From: Blastococcus sp. CT_GayMR19
GTDB lineage: Bacteria; Actinomycetota; Actinomycetes; Mycobacteriales; Geodermatophilaceae
Assembly: GCF_004570385.1 (NCBI RefSeq)
Contig: NZ_SPQL01000012.1
Location: 62,001-126,000 of the forward strand
Direction: 5' to 3'
Length of the DNA stretch: 64,000 bases
Positions 17,101 to 25,955 of the stretch are shown here, one piece after another. The number at the start of each line of letters is the position of its first letter. Within the stretch, counting starts at the first letter, position 1. Below the pieces are notes generated by a model, which saw only the letters and a program-made list of their open reading frames with translations, did not search any database and was not told the origin of the DNA. Both the position numbers and the translations under genes were made by a program.

Positions 17101-17946
17101 ATGCGCACCGTGGGTCGCCTCATCGCTTTCGTGCTGTTCATCGCAGTGCTCGTTCCCGGCGTGCTGCTGGCCCGGGCGTGGTGGCTCGCCGCAGGGCGTC
17201 GCGCCGTCGCAGCCGGGGCCGTGGAGTTCGCGGAGCCGAGCCCCGCAGGTGCCGCGACCCTGCAACGCCAGGCGCAGCACGGACGGCGCATCCGGCAACT
17301 CGGTCTGCTGCTCGGGGTCGCCGGCGTGATCGGCAGCGTCGTCCTGCTCGCCGAGGCCTCGGTGTTCCTGTGGGTGCCGGTCCTGGCCGCCGCGCTCCTG
17401 GTCGGCGTCGTGCTCGCCGAGGCGACCCGGCCCCGGCCGCGCTGGAAGCTGGCCACCCCGCCCCGGCGGCCGCGCCGCGGCGAGCTGATCTCGCCCTGGC
17501 TGGTCTGGATCATGCGTGCGGTCGTCGCCGCCGAGGTGGCTGCCACGGTCGGGCTATGGAGCTCGGGCGAGCTGGGGATGCCGGTCGCCTGGGCGGCCCT
17601 GATCGTTCCCGTCGTCTCCTGGCTGCTGGCCGAGACCGCCCTGCTGCGCGCCGTCCTCCGGCCACTGCCGTCCGAGGGCGCCGACGTGCCGGTCGACGAG
17701 GCGCTGCGGACGTGGACCGCACACCTGGTCACCGCGGCGGCCACCGTCCTCGCGCTCCTGCCGCTGGGCGCCCTGCTGCTGGTCGCGGGGATCGATCCGG
17801 ACGGCGTGAGCGAGGGCTACGACTTCCTGCCGGTGGCCCTCGTCGCCGGTGGCTTCTCCGCCCTCGCCGCCGGCATCGCGGTGGCCGGCTTCCTGCTGAC
17901 CTGGCTGCGCCCCATCCGGTCGAGCGCCCGCGCCCTCACGGGCTGA
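17101..17946 (+). CDS. Membrane protein of unknown function
   Basis: The 281-residue protein has an N-terminal transmembrane helix (LIAFVLFIAVLVPGVLLARAWWL) and about six more hydrophobic segments. A Pro/Arg-rich loop lies near 120-130 (TPPRRPRRGELISPW). No family was recognised. The ATG at 17101 follows GGAGGAGGACA. The frame is open back to 16876, but that segment is repeat DNA. Its stop lies in the first of three 28-bp tandem repeats. Its position between tatD and rpfB is where mycobacteria have no extra gene. Confidence 0.65.
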   Translation: MRTVGRLIAFVLFIAVLVPGVLLARAWWLAAGRRAVAAGAVEFAEPSPAGAATLQRQAQHGRRIRQLGLLLGVAGVIGSVVLLAEASVFLWVPVLAAALLVGVVLAEATRPRPRWKLATPPRRPRRGELISPWLVWIMRAVVAAEVAATVGLWSSGELGMPVAWAALIVPVVSWLLAETALLRAVLRPLPSEGADVPVDEALRTWTAHLVTAAATVLALLPLGALLLVAGIDPDGVSEGYDFLPVALVAGGFSALAAGIAVAGFLLTWLRPIRSSARALTG

Positions 17947-18003
17947 GTCGAGCGCCCGCGCCCTCACGGGCTGAGTCGAGCGCCCGCGCCTTCACGGGCT
18001 GAT
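17920..18003 (+). repeat. Three 28-bp tandem repeats over the end of the membrane-protein gene
   Basis: Copies lie at 17920-17947, 17948-17975 and 17976-18003 (tcgagcgcccgcgcc then ctcacgggctgag, with one C-to-T change and a changed last base in the third). The gene's TGA is in copy 1. Each copy can fold GCCCG/CGGGC, so the array may act as terminator hairpins. Confidence 0.85.
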
Positions 18004-18209
18004 CCGCCGGTCGTCCGGTCGACCGGCGGGACGCCGCTCGACCCGTGGGCATGCCCTGCTGTCGCCGATGGCACGCTGTGCCCTTGCTCACAGGCGCCGG
18101 CCCAGGAAGATTTCCGTCCCAGCAGCCTCACCCGGCACGTCCGTCACACAGGGTATCGGCGTGCCCACTCAGCGCTATTGAGCGCCTCTGGTTCACTCGT
18201 TGCGCACCG

Positions 18210-18396
18210 TTGCCACTAGTACCGAGTTCGTTATCGTGTCGTGACCGACAGCCGGGGTGGAGACCTATCCGGGCGGCGTATCCGACCGGAGCAGGCGCTC
18301 CGGCTGGTCGCTGTCCAGGGTGGGGACCATGACAGGCGGCCGCCTCCGGGTGGTGCCTGTTCTCCTGCCCGGGTTCTGTGACCTTGTGGAAGTGTT
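18210..18396 (+). promoter_or_regulatory. rpfB promoter and structured 5' leader
   Basis: TTGCCA (18210-18215), a 16-bp spacer and TATCGT (18232-18237) make a sigma-70-like promoter. The predicted leader of about 150 nt holds several stems. GACAGC 18247-18252 pairs with GCTGTC 18310-18315, enclosing CCGGAGC/GCTCCGG (18286-18303), and then comes ACAGGC/GCCTGT (18332-18360). The rest of the 450-bp gap (18004-18209) shows no gene; a short GCGCT/AGCGC stem lies near 18176-18186. rpf genes are often under leader control, but the canonical c-di-AMP riboswitch motifs are not recognised here. Confidence 0.5.
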
Positions 18397-19488
18397 GTGC
18401 GCCGCTCCCTCCAGCTCAGCCTCTTCGCCGTCGTCCTCCTGGGGCTCGTCGGCGGTTCGCTGGCCTTCTTCCTCGCCCAGAAGTCCGTGACGCTGACCGT
18501 CGACGGCCGGGTGCAGACCGTCGGCACGTACGCGTCGACGGTCTCCGAGATGCTGGACGAGGAAGGGCTCGAGCCCGGCGACCACGACGTCCTCCTGCCG
18601 GCCGCCGACAAGGCGCTCGCCGACGGTGACGCCGTCGTCCTCAGCCGGGCCCGCCCGCTGGAGCTCACGGTGGACGGCGTCTCGCGCGAGGTCTACGTCA
18701 CCGCGCTCTCGGTCGACGAGGCGCTGGCGCAGCTGGGTTTCCGCGCCGACGGGCTGGTCCTCTCGGCGAGCCGCAGCGAGCGTCTCCCGCTCCAGGGCAT
18801 GGAGCTGACGATCACCACCCCGAAGGAGATCGTGCTGGTCTCCGACGGCCAGGAGCGGGTGGTCACCACGACCGCCGCGACCGCGGGCGACCTGCTCGCC
18901 GAGCAGGGCGTCGCCCTCAGCGAGACGGACCGCACGAGCCTCTACCTGGAACAGGGCCTGCTCAACCGCATGCGCCTGCAGGTTTACCGGGTGCAGGTCA
19001 GCGAGGTCGCCGAGACCGTCGCGGTGGAGCACGAGCGCGTCGAGACCGCCGACCCCAACGCCCTGCAGGGTGACGAGAAGGTCACCGCGCCGGGCGTGGA
19101 CGGGGAGAAGGTCACGGTCTACCGCGTGACCGTCGTCGACGGCGTCGAGACCGCTCGGGAGGCGCTGAGCACCGAGGTCACCCGTGAGCCCGTCGCCGAG
19201 CAGGTGACGGTCGGCACCAAGGCGCGCCCGGCGAACAGCCCGAGCGCCGACGGCCTGAACTGGGCGGCGCTCGCGAAGTGCGAGTCGGGCGGCCGGCCGA
19301 ACGCGGTCAGCGCCTCCGGCAAGTACCGCGGCATGTACCAGTTCTCGCAGGGCACCTGGAACAGCGTGGGCGGGACGGGCGACCCGGCGGCGGCCTCCGC
19401 CGACGAGCAGACGTTCCGGGCGCAGCAGCTCTACGCCCGCTCCGGCGCGGGTCAGTGGCCGCACTGCGGTCCCCGCCTGTTCGGCTGA
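18397..19488 (+). CDS. rpfB: Resuscitation-promoting factor RpfB (muralytic)
   Basis: The 363-residue secreted or anchored protein has a signal/anchor helix at 8-27, then three DUF348 repeats ([51 protein letters not shown]). A G5 domain follows at about 200-278, and a C-terminal transglycosylase-like domain has [12 protein letters not shown] (catalytic Glu in CESGG), [12 protein letters not shown] and a second Cys in [10 protein letters not shown]. It cleaves peptidoglycan and promotes exit from dormancy. The GTG start and the order rpfB-ksgA-ispE match M. tuberculosis Rv1009-Rv1011. Confidence 0.95.
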   Translation: MRRSLQLSLFAVVLLGLVGGSLAFFLAQKSVTLTVDGRVQTVGTYASTVSEMLDEEGLEPGDHDVLLPAADKALADGDAVVLSRARPLELTVDGVSREVYVTALSVDEALAQLGFRADGLVLSASRSERLPLQGMELTITTPKEIVLVSDGQERVVTTTAATAGDLLAEQGVALSETDRTSLYLEQGLLNRMRLQVYRVQVSEVAETVAVEHERVETADPNALQGDEKVTAPGVDGEKVTVYRVTVVDGVETAREALSTEVTREPVAEQVTVGTKARPANSPSADGLNWAALAKCESGGRPNAVSASGKYRGMYQFSQGTWNSVGGTGDPAAASADEQTFRAQQLYARSGAGQWPHCGPRLFG

Positions 19489-19498
19489 TCGAGCCCTC

Positions 19499-20365
19499 CT
19501 GAGCACCCTCCCCGAGCAGACCGACGGGCTGCTGGGCCCGGCCGCGATCCGCGAGCTGGCCCAGCAGCTCGAGCTGCGGCCTACCAAGAGCCTCGGTCAG
19601 AACTTCCTCCACGACGCCAACACGATCCGCCGGATCGTGCGCACCGCAGGGCTGCGGCCGGCCGACGTCGTCCTCGAGGTGGGTCCGGGTCTGGGCTCCC
19701 TGACCCTCGGCCTGCTGCCGGCCGCGGCCCGGGTTGTCGCCGTCGAGATCGATCCGCGCCTGGCCGCCCAGCTGCCCGTCACGGTGGCCGCCCGCACCCC
19801 GCAGCTCGCCGAGCGGCTCACCGTCGTCGAGGCCGACGCCCTGCGGCTGCCCGCCCTGCCCGGCCCGCCCCCGACGGCGCTGGTCGCCAATCTGCCGTAC
19901 AACGTGGCGGTGCCGGTGCTGCTGACCCTGCTGGAGCGCTTCCCGACCCTCGACCGCGCGCTGATCCTCGTCCAGGCCGAGGTCGCCGAGCGGCTGGCCG
20001 CGGGGCCGGGCACCCCCGCGTACGGCGTGCCGTCGGTCAAGGCCGCCTGGTACGGCGAGGTCCGTCGCGCCGGCGCCGTCGGCCGCCGGGTCTTCTGGCC
20101 CGAGCCCAACGTCGACTCCGGACTCGTGGCCCTCGTGCGCCGGCCACCCCCGCCCGGCGACCGGCAGGCCACCTTCGCGGTGATCGACGCCGCCTTCGCC
20201 ACCCGGCGCAAGGGGCTGCGCGCGGCCCTCGCGCGGTGGGCCGGCAGCCCGGCGGCTGCCGAGACCCGGCTGAGGGCCGCCGGGATCGACCCCACCGTCC
20301 GGGGCGAGCAGCTGTCGGTGACCGACTTCGCCCGGCTGGCCGCCACCGCCCCGGTGGAGCCGTGA
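19499..20365 (+). CDS. ksgA: 16S rRNA dimethyladenosine transferase KsgA, probable CTG start
   Basis: KsgA dimethylates A1518 and A1519 of 16S rRNA. GQNFLHD (residues 33-39), [21 protein letters not shown] and [12 protein letters not shown] are all present. The essential GQNF block lies upstream of the first GTG in frame (19637). The only plausible initiation codon before it is the CTG at 19499, giving 288 residues beginning (M)[19 protein letters not shown], which aligns well with KsgA N-termini. It lies 10 bp after the rpfB stop and overlaps ispE by 4 bp. Confidence 0.9.
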   Translation: MSTLPEQTDGLLGPAAIRELAQQLELRPTKSLGQNFLHDANTIRRIVRTAGLRPADVVLEVGPGLGSLTLGLLPAAARVVAVEIDPRLAAQLPVTVAARTPQLAERLTVVEADALRLPALPGPPPTALVANLPYNVAVPVLLTLLERFPTLDRALILVQAEVAERLAAGPGTPAYGVPSVKAAWYGEVRRAGAVGRRVFWPEPNVDSGLVALVRRPPPPGDRQATFAVIDAAFATRRKGLRAALARWAGSPAAAETRLRAAGIDPTVRGEQLSVTDFARLAATAPVEP

Positions 20366-21297
20366 CCGCGGGGGACTCCGTCGCGGCGCGCGCCCCGGCG
20401 AAGATCAACGTGCACCTGGCGGTCGGTCCGTTGCGGCCGGACGGCTTCCACGAGCTGCGCACCGTCTATCTCGCGGTCTCCCTGTTCGACACCGTCACCG
20501 TGGCGCCGGGCAGCGGGCTGTCCCTGACCGTGACGGGGGAGGGGACCGGTGCGGCGACGGGTGCGGCCGCCGTCCCGACCGATTCCCGCAACCTCGTCTG
20601 GCGGGCCGCCGAGCTGCTGGCCCGCTCCGCAGGCGTCCCCGCCGACGCCACCATCGGGATCGCCAAGTCCATCCCGGCGGCGGCCGGCCTGGCGGGGGGC
20701 AGCGCGGACGCCGCCGCCGCGCTGGTCGCCCTGGATGCGCTGTGGGGTACGCGGGCCAGCCGCGCCGACCTCACCGGGCTGGCGGCCCAGTTGGGCAGCG
20801 ACGTCCCGTTCAGCCTGCTCGGCGGGATCGCACTCGGCTCGGGGAGGGGGGAGCAGCTCTCGCCGGTCCTCGCCCGCACGCCCTGGCACTGGGTCCTGGG
20901 CATCGCGGGGGAGGGGTTGTCGACGCCCGCCGTCTACGCGGAGCTGGACCGGCTCCGGGCGGCGGGCCGGATACCGGACGGCACCGAGCTCACGCCGGCC
21001 GAGCGGGTGATCGCCGCGCTCCGCAGTGGTCCGCCGGCCGCGCTGGCCGCCGGGCTCTGCAACGACCTCCAGGCGCCGGCGCTCGCCCTGCGGCCGGCGC
21101 TCCGGCGCGCCCTCAGCGCGGCGGCCGATGCCGGCGCCGCCGCCGTTCTCGTGAGCGGCTCCGGCCCGACGGTGGCGGCACTCGCCGAGGACGAGGCGGG
21201 CGCGGTCCGGCTGGCGGCCACGCTGGCCGGTGCGGGCGTCTTCCGCACCGTGCGTGCCGTCAGCGGGCCGGTGCCGGGCGCGCGGCTCGTCGGCTGA
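20362..21297 (+). CDS. ispE: 4-(cytidine 5'-diphospho)-2-C-methyl-D-erythritol kinase
   Basis: The 311-residue GHMP kinase of the MEP isoprenoid pathway phosphorylates CDP-methylerythritol with ATP. It has the N-terminal [13 protein letters not shown], the ATP-binding loop [17 protein letters not shown], and the C-terminal [13 protein letters not shown]. The GTG at 20362 overlaps the ksgA stop (GTGA), so translation is probably coupled. Longer upstream frames are not supported by similarity. This is the last gene of the rpfB-ksgA-ispE operon. Confidence 0.94.
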   Translation: MTAGDSVAARAPAKINVHLAVGPLRPDGFHELRTVYLAVSLFDTVTVAPGSGLSLTVTGEGTGAATGAAAVPTDSRNLVWRAAELLARSAGVPADATIGIAKSIPAAAGLAGGSADAAAALVALDALWGTRASRADLTGLAAQLGSDVPFSLLGGIALGSGRGEQLSPVLARTPWHWVLGIAGEGLSTPAVYAELDRLRAAGRIPDGTELTPAERVIAALRSGPPAALAAGLCNDLQAPALALRPALRRALSAAADAGAAAVLVSGSGPTVAALAEDEAGAVRLAATLAGAGVFRTVRAVSGPVPGARLVG

Positions 21298-21301
21298 CCC
21301 G

Positions 21302-21949
21302 TCAGCCGGTCGGGCGCACGGCCCGATCGATCAGGTTCGGGTGCGGATCCAGGTGCGCGAGGCCGTTGTAGGACAGGTTGACCAGGTGCGCGGCCACGGC
21401 GTGCTTGTCGAGCGAGCGGTTGTCCAGCCACCACTGCCCGACCAGGGCGACCATGCCGACCAGCGCCTGGCTGTAGAGCTCGGCGAGCAGGGGGTCGTAC
21501 CCGCGGGCGTCGAACTGGTCGGCGAGGATGTGCTCGACCTTGCGGGCCACCTCGCCGATGAGCGAGGAGAACGTGCCGCCCCCGGTGGTGACCGGCGCGT
21601 CCCGGGTGAGCACCCGGAAGCCGGCGGTGTCCTCCTCGATGTAGTCCAGGAGCACCAGGGCGGCCCGTTCCAGCAGCTGGCGCGGATGGCCGGGGGCCGC
21701 CAGTGCCGAGGTGAAGCGGTCGAGGACCAGCTGGAGCTCACGGTCCACGACGACCGCGTACAGCCCGTCCTTGCCGCCGAAGTGCTCGTAGACGACCGGC
21801 TTGCTGACGTCGGCGTGGGCCGCGATCTCCTCGATGGAGGTGGCCTCGAAGCCCTTCTGCCCGAACAGCTCGCGGCCGATGTCCAGCAGCTGCTCACGCC
21901 GCTGGGCGCCGGTCATCCGGATGCGGGGGCGGGGTGCGCTGCTGGTCAT
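21302..21949 (-). CDS. TetR-family transcriptional regulator
   Basis: The 215-residue regulator has an N-terminal helix-turn-helix (RREQLLDIGRELF ... SIEEIAAHADVSKPVVYEHFGGKDGLY) and an all-helical ligand domain ending NLSYNGLAHLDPHP. It lies 75 bp downstream of the acyl desaturase gene on the same strand, so it is probably co-transcribed and controls that gene in response to a fatty acyl ligand. The ligand is not known. Two inverted-repeat operator candidates lie upstream of the desaturase. Confidence 0.88.
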   Translation of the reverse strand: MTSSAPRPRIRMTGAQRREQLLDIGRELFGQKGFEATSIEEIAAHADVSKPVVYEHFGGKDGLYAVVVDRELQLVLDRFTSALAAPGHPRQLLERAALVLLDYIEEDTAGFRVLTRDAPVTTGGGTFSSLIGEVARKVEHILADQFDARGYDPLLAELYSQALVGMVALVGQWWLDNRSLDKHAVAAHLVNLSYNGLAHLDPHPNLIDRAVRPTG

Positions 21950-22024
21950 GTCGCCGGCCTCATGGCTTGCTGCTCATCGGCGGAATCCTGCCCCGGGCGG
22001 AGGGAACGCCGGGTCCGGGCCCGG

Positions 22025-23011
22025 TCAGCTCGTGGCCGGAACGGCGTCGCGACGCTTGGCGGCCAGCCGGACCGGGTCGGGCCACTTGACGTCGCGGGCC
22101 CAGCCGAGCTTCTCGAAGATCCAGATGACCCGGGCACTGATGTCGATCTGCCCCCGGAGCACGCCGTGACGGGCGGACGTCGGGTCGGCGTGGTGCAGGT
22201 TGTGCCATGACTCGCCGCCGCTGAGGATCGCCAGCGGCCAGAAGTTCGTCGCGCGGTCCCGTGAGGTGAACGGCCGGTTGCCGACGACGTGGCACACGGA
22301 GTTGATCGACCACGTCACGTGGTGGAGCAGCGCGACGCGCACCAGACCGGCCCAGAAGAACGCCGACCAGGCGCCGGCCCAGCTCATCGTGACCAGCCCG
22401 CCGATGACGGTGGGCAGGGCGAAGGTGAGGAAGGCCCAGAGGATGAAGAGCCGGCTCGTGCGGCGGACGGCGGTGTCCTTCACCAGGTCCGGCGCGTAGC
22501 GATCGGCGTTGGTCTGCCGGCGGTCGAACAGCCAGCCCAGGTGTGCGTGCCACATGCCCTTGAGCAGGTTCCGGGTTCCGGACCCGTAGCGCCACGGGGA
22601 GTGCGGGTCGCCCTCGCGGTCGGCGAAGGCGTGGTGACGGCGATGGTCGGCGACCCACTGCACGACCGGGCCCTGCACCGCCATGCCGCCCACGGCGGCC
22701 AGCGCGACGCGGAGCGGCTTGGTGGCCTTGAACGAGCCGTGGGTGAAGTGCCGGTGGTAGCCCACGGTCACGCCCAGCAGCGTCAGGAAGTAGAAGCCCA
22801 CGAAGAGGCTCACGTCGGTCCAGGAGAGCCCCCATCCCCAGACGGCGGGCACCACTGCGGCCAGCGCCAGGAACGGCACGATCACGAAGACGTAGAGCGT
22901 GACCTGCTCGACGGTGCCCTTCTCGGCTCCGAGCGCGGTGGCGGGCAACCCGGCGTTCGGGTCCGCGGTGCGGGGCGGAGCCGTGGGCCGGGTGAGGGCA
23001 GGAGCGGACAA
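22025..23011 (-). CDS. Acyl-CoA/acyl-lipid delta-9 type fatty acid desaturase
   Basis: The 328-residue membrane di-iron desaturase has all three His boxes: HRHFTH (86-91), HRRHH (123-127) and HNLHH (270-274). A fourth conserved His lies in the NSVCHVVGNRPF region. It has two pairs of membrane helices (LYVFVIVPFLALAAVVPAV and SLFVGFYFLTLLGVTVGY at the start). It introduces a double bond into saturated acyl chains for membrane fluidity. A TTG at 23011 is chosen as start because GGAGG sits 5 nt upstream; an in-frame ATG at 23059 has no ribosome-binding site. A TetR gene follows. Confidence 0.9.
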   Translation of the reverse strand: MSAPALTRPTAPPRTADPNAGLPATALGAEKGTVEQVTLYVFVIVPFLALAAVVPAVWGWGLSWTDVSLFVGFYFLTLLGVTVGYHRHFTHGSFKATKPLRVALAAVGGMAVQGPVVQWVADHRRHHAFADREGDPHSPWRYGSGTRNLLKGMWHAHLGWLFDRRQTNADRYAPDLVKDTAVRRTSRLFILWAFLTFALPTVIGGLVTMSWAGAWSAFFWAGLVRVALLHHVTWSINSVCHVVGNRPFTSRDRATNFWPLAILSGGESWHNLHHADPTSARHGVLRGQIDISARVIWIFEKLGWARDVKWPDPVRLAAKRRDAVPATS

Positions 23012-23075
23012 GGTGCCTCCGGGGCAGGAAAATGGAACGCCGGCGCGCTTGCGGCTCAACGCCCTCCGGCAAAGC

Positions 23076-23102
23076 TACGTCTCCGTAACCTACGTCACCG
23101 TA
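23076..23102. promoter_or_regulatory. Tandem operator candidate upstream of the desaturase
   Basis: TACGTCTCCGTA (23076-23087) and TACGTCACCGTA (23091-23102) are two TACG-N4-CGTA inverted repeats with a 15-bp period, 65-91 bp upstream of the TTG start. Two half-overlapping palindromes are typical of TetR dimer pairs, and a TetR gene is the next gene in the operon. Confidence 0.6.
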
Positions 23103-23243
23103 GGGAACCCGGCGACCCGAGCACCCGACGGTCGCCGGGACCTCGGCGCCAGGTGCCGGCGCGTGCCCTCGCCAGCGCCCGGCCCTAGGCTCGCCGAGGG
23201 TGCCGGCACGCGGCGCCTCCGCGGCGGTCGCCCGCGCCGCGGG

Positions 23244-23316
23244 TGGGGGATGGGGTAATCGGCAGCCCGCCGGCCTTTGGAGCCGTGCAGTCTCGGTTCG
23301 AGTCCGAGTCCCCCAG
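23244..23316 (+). tRNA. tRNA-Gln, anticodon TTG
   Basis: Acceptor TGGGGGA (23244-23250) pairs with TCCCCCA (23309-23315). The D stem is GGGT/GCCC, the anticodon loop is CTTTGGA with TTG at 23277-23279, and the T arm is CTCGG-TTCGAGT-CCGAG. The U1-A72 pair and G73 are typical of tRNA-Gln. One mismatch closes the anticodon stem. TAGGCT at 23186-23191 may be its -10 box. It precedes glmU, as in mycobacteria. Confidence 0.95.
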
Positions 23317-23348
23317 CTCAGCACGTCCGTCCCCGTCCGAGGAGATCC

Positions 23349-24857
23349 GTGACCCAGGAACGTTCGGCGCCCACCTCCCCGGAGGCACGCGTCGCCGCCG
23401 TCGTCGTCCTCGCCGCAGGCCAGGGCACCCGCATGCGCTCGGCCACGCCCAAGGTGCTGCACACCCTCGGCGGCCGCAGCCTGCTCGGTCACGTGCTGGC
23501 TGCGGTCGAGCCGCTGGACGCCGGCGCCACGGTCGTGGTCGTCGGTGCCGGTCGCGCGATGGTGGAGGAGCACCTGGCGCAGGTGCTGCCCGCAGCGGTT
23601 CCCGTCGTCCAGGAGGAGCAGCGCGGCTCCGGGCACGCGGCTGCCGTCGCGCTCGACGCCCTGCCGGACCTGGAGGGGCCGGTCCTGCTGGTGAACGGCG
23701 ACGCCCCGCTGCTGCGCGCCGACACGGTGGCCGGCCTCGTGGCGGCCCACCGTGCCGCGGGCAGCGTCCTCACCGTCCTCACCGCCGAGGTCGACGACCC
23801 CACGGGTCTGGGCCGGATCGTCCGGGACGCCGACGGCGCCGTCCGCGCGATCGTCGAGGAGCGGGACGCCACCGACGAGCAGCGGGCGATCAGGGAGATC
23901 AACGCCGGGGTCTACCTCGGTGACGCGGCGGCCATCCGCCGCGCCCTGGGACGGATCGACGCGGACAACGACCAGGGTGAGCAGTACTTCACCGACGTGC
24001 TGGGCCTGCTGGTCGACGAGGGGGCACCGGTCGGCGGCCATGTCGCCGAGGACCCCGACGACGTGCTGGGCTGCAACGACCGGGCCGAACTGGCCGCGCG
24101 GCGGCGCACGCTCAACGACCGCGTGCTCGGCGACCTGATGCGCAGCGGGGTCACCGTCATCGATCCGCTGACCACCTGGGTGGACGTCACCTGCTCCGTC
24201 GGGCCGGACGCCGTCCTGGAGCCGGGCACCCAGCTGCGCGGCACGACGTCCGTGGCGTCGGGAGCCGTGATCGGCCCCGACACCACGCTGGTCGACGCCG
24301 AGGTCGGCGAGAGCGCCTCCGTCGTCCGGTCGCACTGCCTCGGCGCGGTGATCGGACCCGAGGCCACCGTGGGTCCGTTCAGCTACCTGCGGCCGGGCAC
24401 CCGGCTCGCGCGCGGCGCCAAGGTCGGCGCGTTCGTCGAGACCAAGAACGTCGAGGTGGGCGAGGACTCGAAGGTGCCGCACCTGTCCTACGTCGGCGAC
24501 GCCACCATCGGCCGCGGGGCCAACATCGGCGCGGCGACCGTCTTCGTCAACTACGACGGCGTGGCCAAGCACCACACGACCGTCGGCGACCACGTGCGCA
24601 TCGGCTCGGACACGATGCTCGTCGCGCCGGTCTCCGTCGGGGACGGCGCCTACACCGCGGCGGGGTCCGTGATCACGTCCGACGTCCCCCCGGGCGCCAT
24701 GGCCGTCTCGCGGGCGCCCCAGCGGAATGTGGCAGGCTGGGTGCGCCGCAGACGGCCCGGAAGTGCCGCAGCGAAGGCCGCGGATGCGGCCGAGAGCCAG
24801 GCCCAGGCATCCGGGAACGACCGGTCCGAGCCCACCGGGACCGACCACGACCAGTAG
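23349..24857 (+). CDS. glmU: Bifunctional GlcN-1-P acetyltransferase / GlcNAc-1-P uridylyltransferase
   Basis: The 502-residue enzyme makes UDP-GlcNAc. The N-terminal pyrophosphorylase has VVVLAAGQGTRMRSATPKVLH, EEQRGSGHA and VNGDAPLL. The C-terminal left-handed beta-helix acetyltransferase has RPGTRLARGAKVGAFVETKN, PHLSYVGDA, GANIGAATVFVNYDG and the active-site region KHHTTVGDHVRIGSDT. The GTG at 23349 follows GAGGAGATCC. The last 50 residues form a low-complexity tail seen in actinobacterial homologues. prs follows 12 bp later. Confidence 0.96.
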   Translation: MTQERSAPTSPEARVAAVVVLAAGQGTRMRSATPKVLHTLGGRSLLGHVLAAVEPLDAGATVVVVGAGRAMVEEHLAQVLPAAVPVVQEEQRGSGHAAAVALDALPDLEGPVLLVNGDAPLLRADTVAGLVAAHRAAGSVLTVLTAEVDDPTGLGRIVRDADGAVRAIVEERDATDEQRAIREINAGVYLGDAAAIRRALGRIDADNDQGEQYFTDVLGLLVDEGAPVGGHVAEDPDDVLGCNDRAELAARRRTLNDRVLGDLMRSGVTVIDPLTTWVDVTCSVGPDAVLEPGTQLRGTTSVASGAVIGPDTTLVDAEVGESASVVRSHCLGAVIGPEATVGPFSYLRPGTRLARGAKVGAFVETKNVEVGEDSKVPHLSYVGDATIGRGANIGAATVFVNYDGVAKHHTTVGDHVRIGSDTMLVAPVSVGDGAYTAAGSVITSDVPPGAMAVSRAPQRNVAGWVRRRRPGSAAAKAADAAESQAQASGNDRSEPTGTDHDQ

Positions 24858-24869
24858 GGACAGCAGCCG

Positions 24870-25850
24870 ATGAGCGCGATCCGGCAGGCCAACAGCAAGA
24901 GCCTCATGCTCTTCTCCGGGCGGGCCTACCCGGAGCTGGCCACAGAGATCGCCGGCCACCTCGGCGTCGAGCCGACCCCGACCGCCGCCTACGAGTTCGC
25001 CAACGGCGAGCTGTTCGTGCGGTTCGAGGAGTCCGTGCGTGGCTGCGACGCCTTCGTGGTGCAGAGCCACACGGCGCCGATCAACACCTGGCTCATGGAG
25101 CAGCTGATCATGGTCGACGCGCTCAAGCGTGCCTCGGCCAAGCGGATCACCGTCGTCGCCCCGTTCTTCCCCTACGCGCGCCAGGACAAGAAGCACCGCG
25201 GCCGGGAGCCCATCTCCGCGCGCCTGGTCGCCGACATGTTCAAGACCGCCGGTGCCGACCGGCTCATGACCGTCGACCTGCACACCGCGCAGATCCAGGG
25301 CTTCTTCGACGGCCCGGTCGACCACCTCTTCGCGCTGGACCTCCTCGTCGACCAGGTGTGCTCGCGCTGGGGCGACCGTGACATCACCGTCGTCTCGCCG
25401 GACGCCGGTCGCGTCCGGGTGGCCGAGCGGTGGACCGACAAGCTCGGTGGGGTGCCGCTGGCCTTCATCCACAAGACCCGGGACCCGATGCGGCCGAACG
25501 AGGTCAAGGCCAACCGCGTCGTCGGTGAGGTCGAGGGCCGGGTCTGCATCCTGGTCGACGACATGATCGACACGGGCAGCACGATCGTGAAGGCCGCCGA
25601 GACGCTCTTCGAGGCCGGCGCCGCCGACGTCATCGTCACCGCCACCCACGGCGTGCTGTCCGGTCCCGCCGTGGACCGCCTCAAGAACAGCCGGGTCAGC
25701 GAGGTCATCGTGACCAACACGCTGCCGATCGAGCCCGAGCGGCACTTCGACAAGCTGACCGTCCTGTCGATCGCGCCGCTGCTGGCCCGCGCGATCAAGG
25801 AGGTCTTCGAGGACGGCTCGGTGACCTCCCTGTTCGACGGTAATTCGTGA
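24870..25850 (+). CDS. prs: Ribose-phosphate pyrophosphokinase
   Basis: The 326-residue enzyme makes PRPP from ribose-5-phosphate and ATP for nucleotides, His, Trp and cell-wall arabinose. It has FSGRAYPELATEIAGHLG, PFFPYARQDKKHRGREPISARLVA, the metal/ATP region DLHTAQIQGFF and the PRPP loop VCILVDDMIDTGSTI. The ATG at 24870 lies 12 bp after glmU, so glmU-prs form an operon. A copy of the dispersed repeat begins 1 bp after its stop. Confidence 0.96.
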   Translation: MSAIRQANSKSLMLFSGRAYPELATEIAGHLGVEPTPTAAYEFANGELFVRFEESVRGCDAFVVQSHTAPINTWLMEQLIMVDALKRASAKRITVVAPFFPYARQDKKHRGREPISARLVADMFKTAGADRLMTVDLHTAQIQGFFDGPVDHLFALDLLVDQVCSRWGDRDITVVSPDAGRVRVAERWTDKLGGVPLAFIHKTRDPMRPNEVKANRVVGEVEGRVCILVDDMIDTGSTIVKAAETLFEAGAADVIVTATHGVLSGPAVDRLKNSRVSEVIVTNTLPIEPERHFDKLTVLSIAPLLARAIKEVFEDGSVTSLFDGNS

Positions 25851-25851
25851 C

Positions 25852-25955
25852 ATCGCGATCCTCCGGATCGCACCGCAGCCAGGGGCCGTTCCCCCGTCGA
25901 GCTGAGCCGCTGCTTCACGCCTGCGCGGAACCCTCCGGGCCCCACTCGGCGTGAC
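25852..25955 (-). repeat. Dispersed repeat, single reversed copy after prs
   Basis: Read on the minus strand this opens with a GCCGAGTGGGGCCCGGAGGG block, then GCGCAGGCGTGAAGCAGCGGCTC, and ends GTGCGATCCGGAGGATCGCGATG. The order of blocks is that of the 16802 and 16952 copies. It abuts the prs stop codon. Confidence 0.78.

Noticed and set aside
18241-18396. A c-di-AMP (ydaO) riboswitch before rpfB
   Set aside because: The position is right, but the conserved core blocks were not found; kept only as a structured leader.
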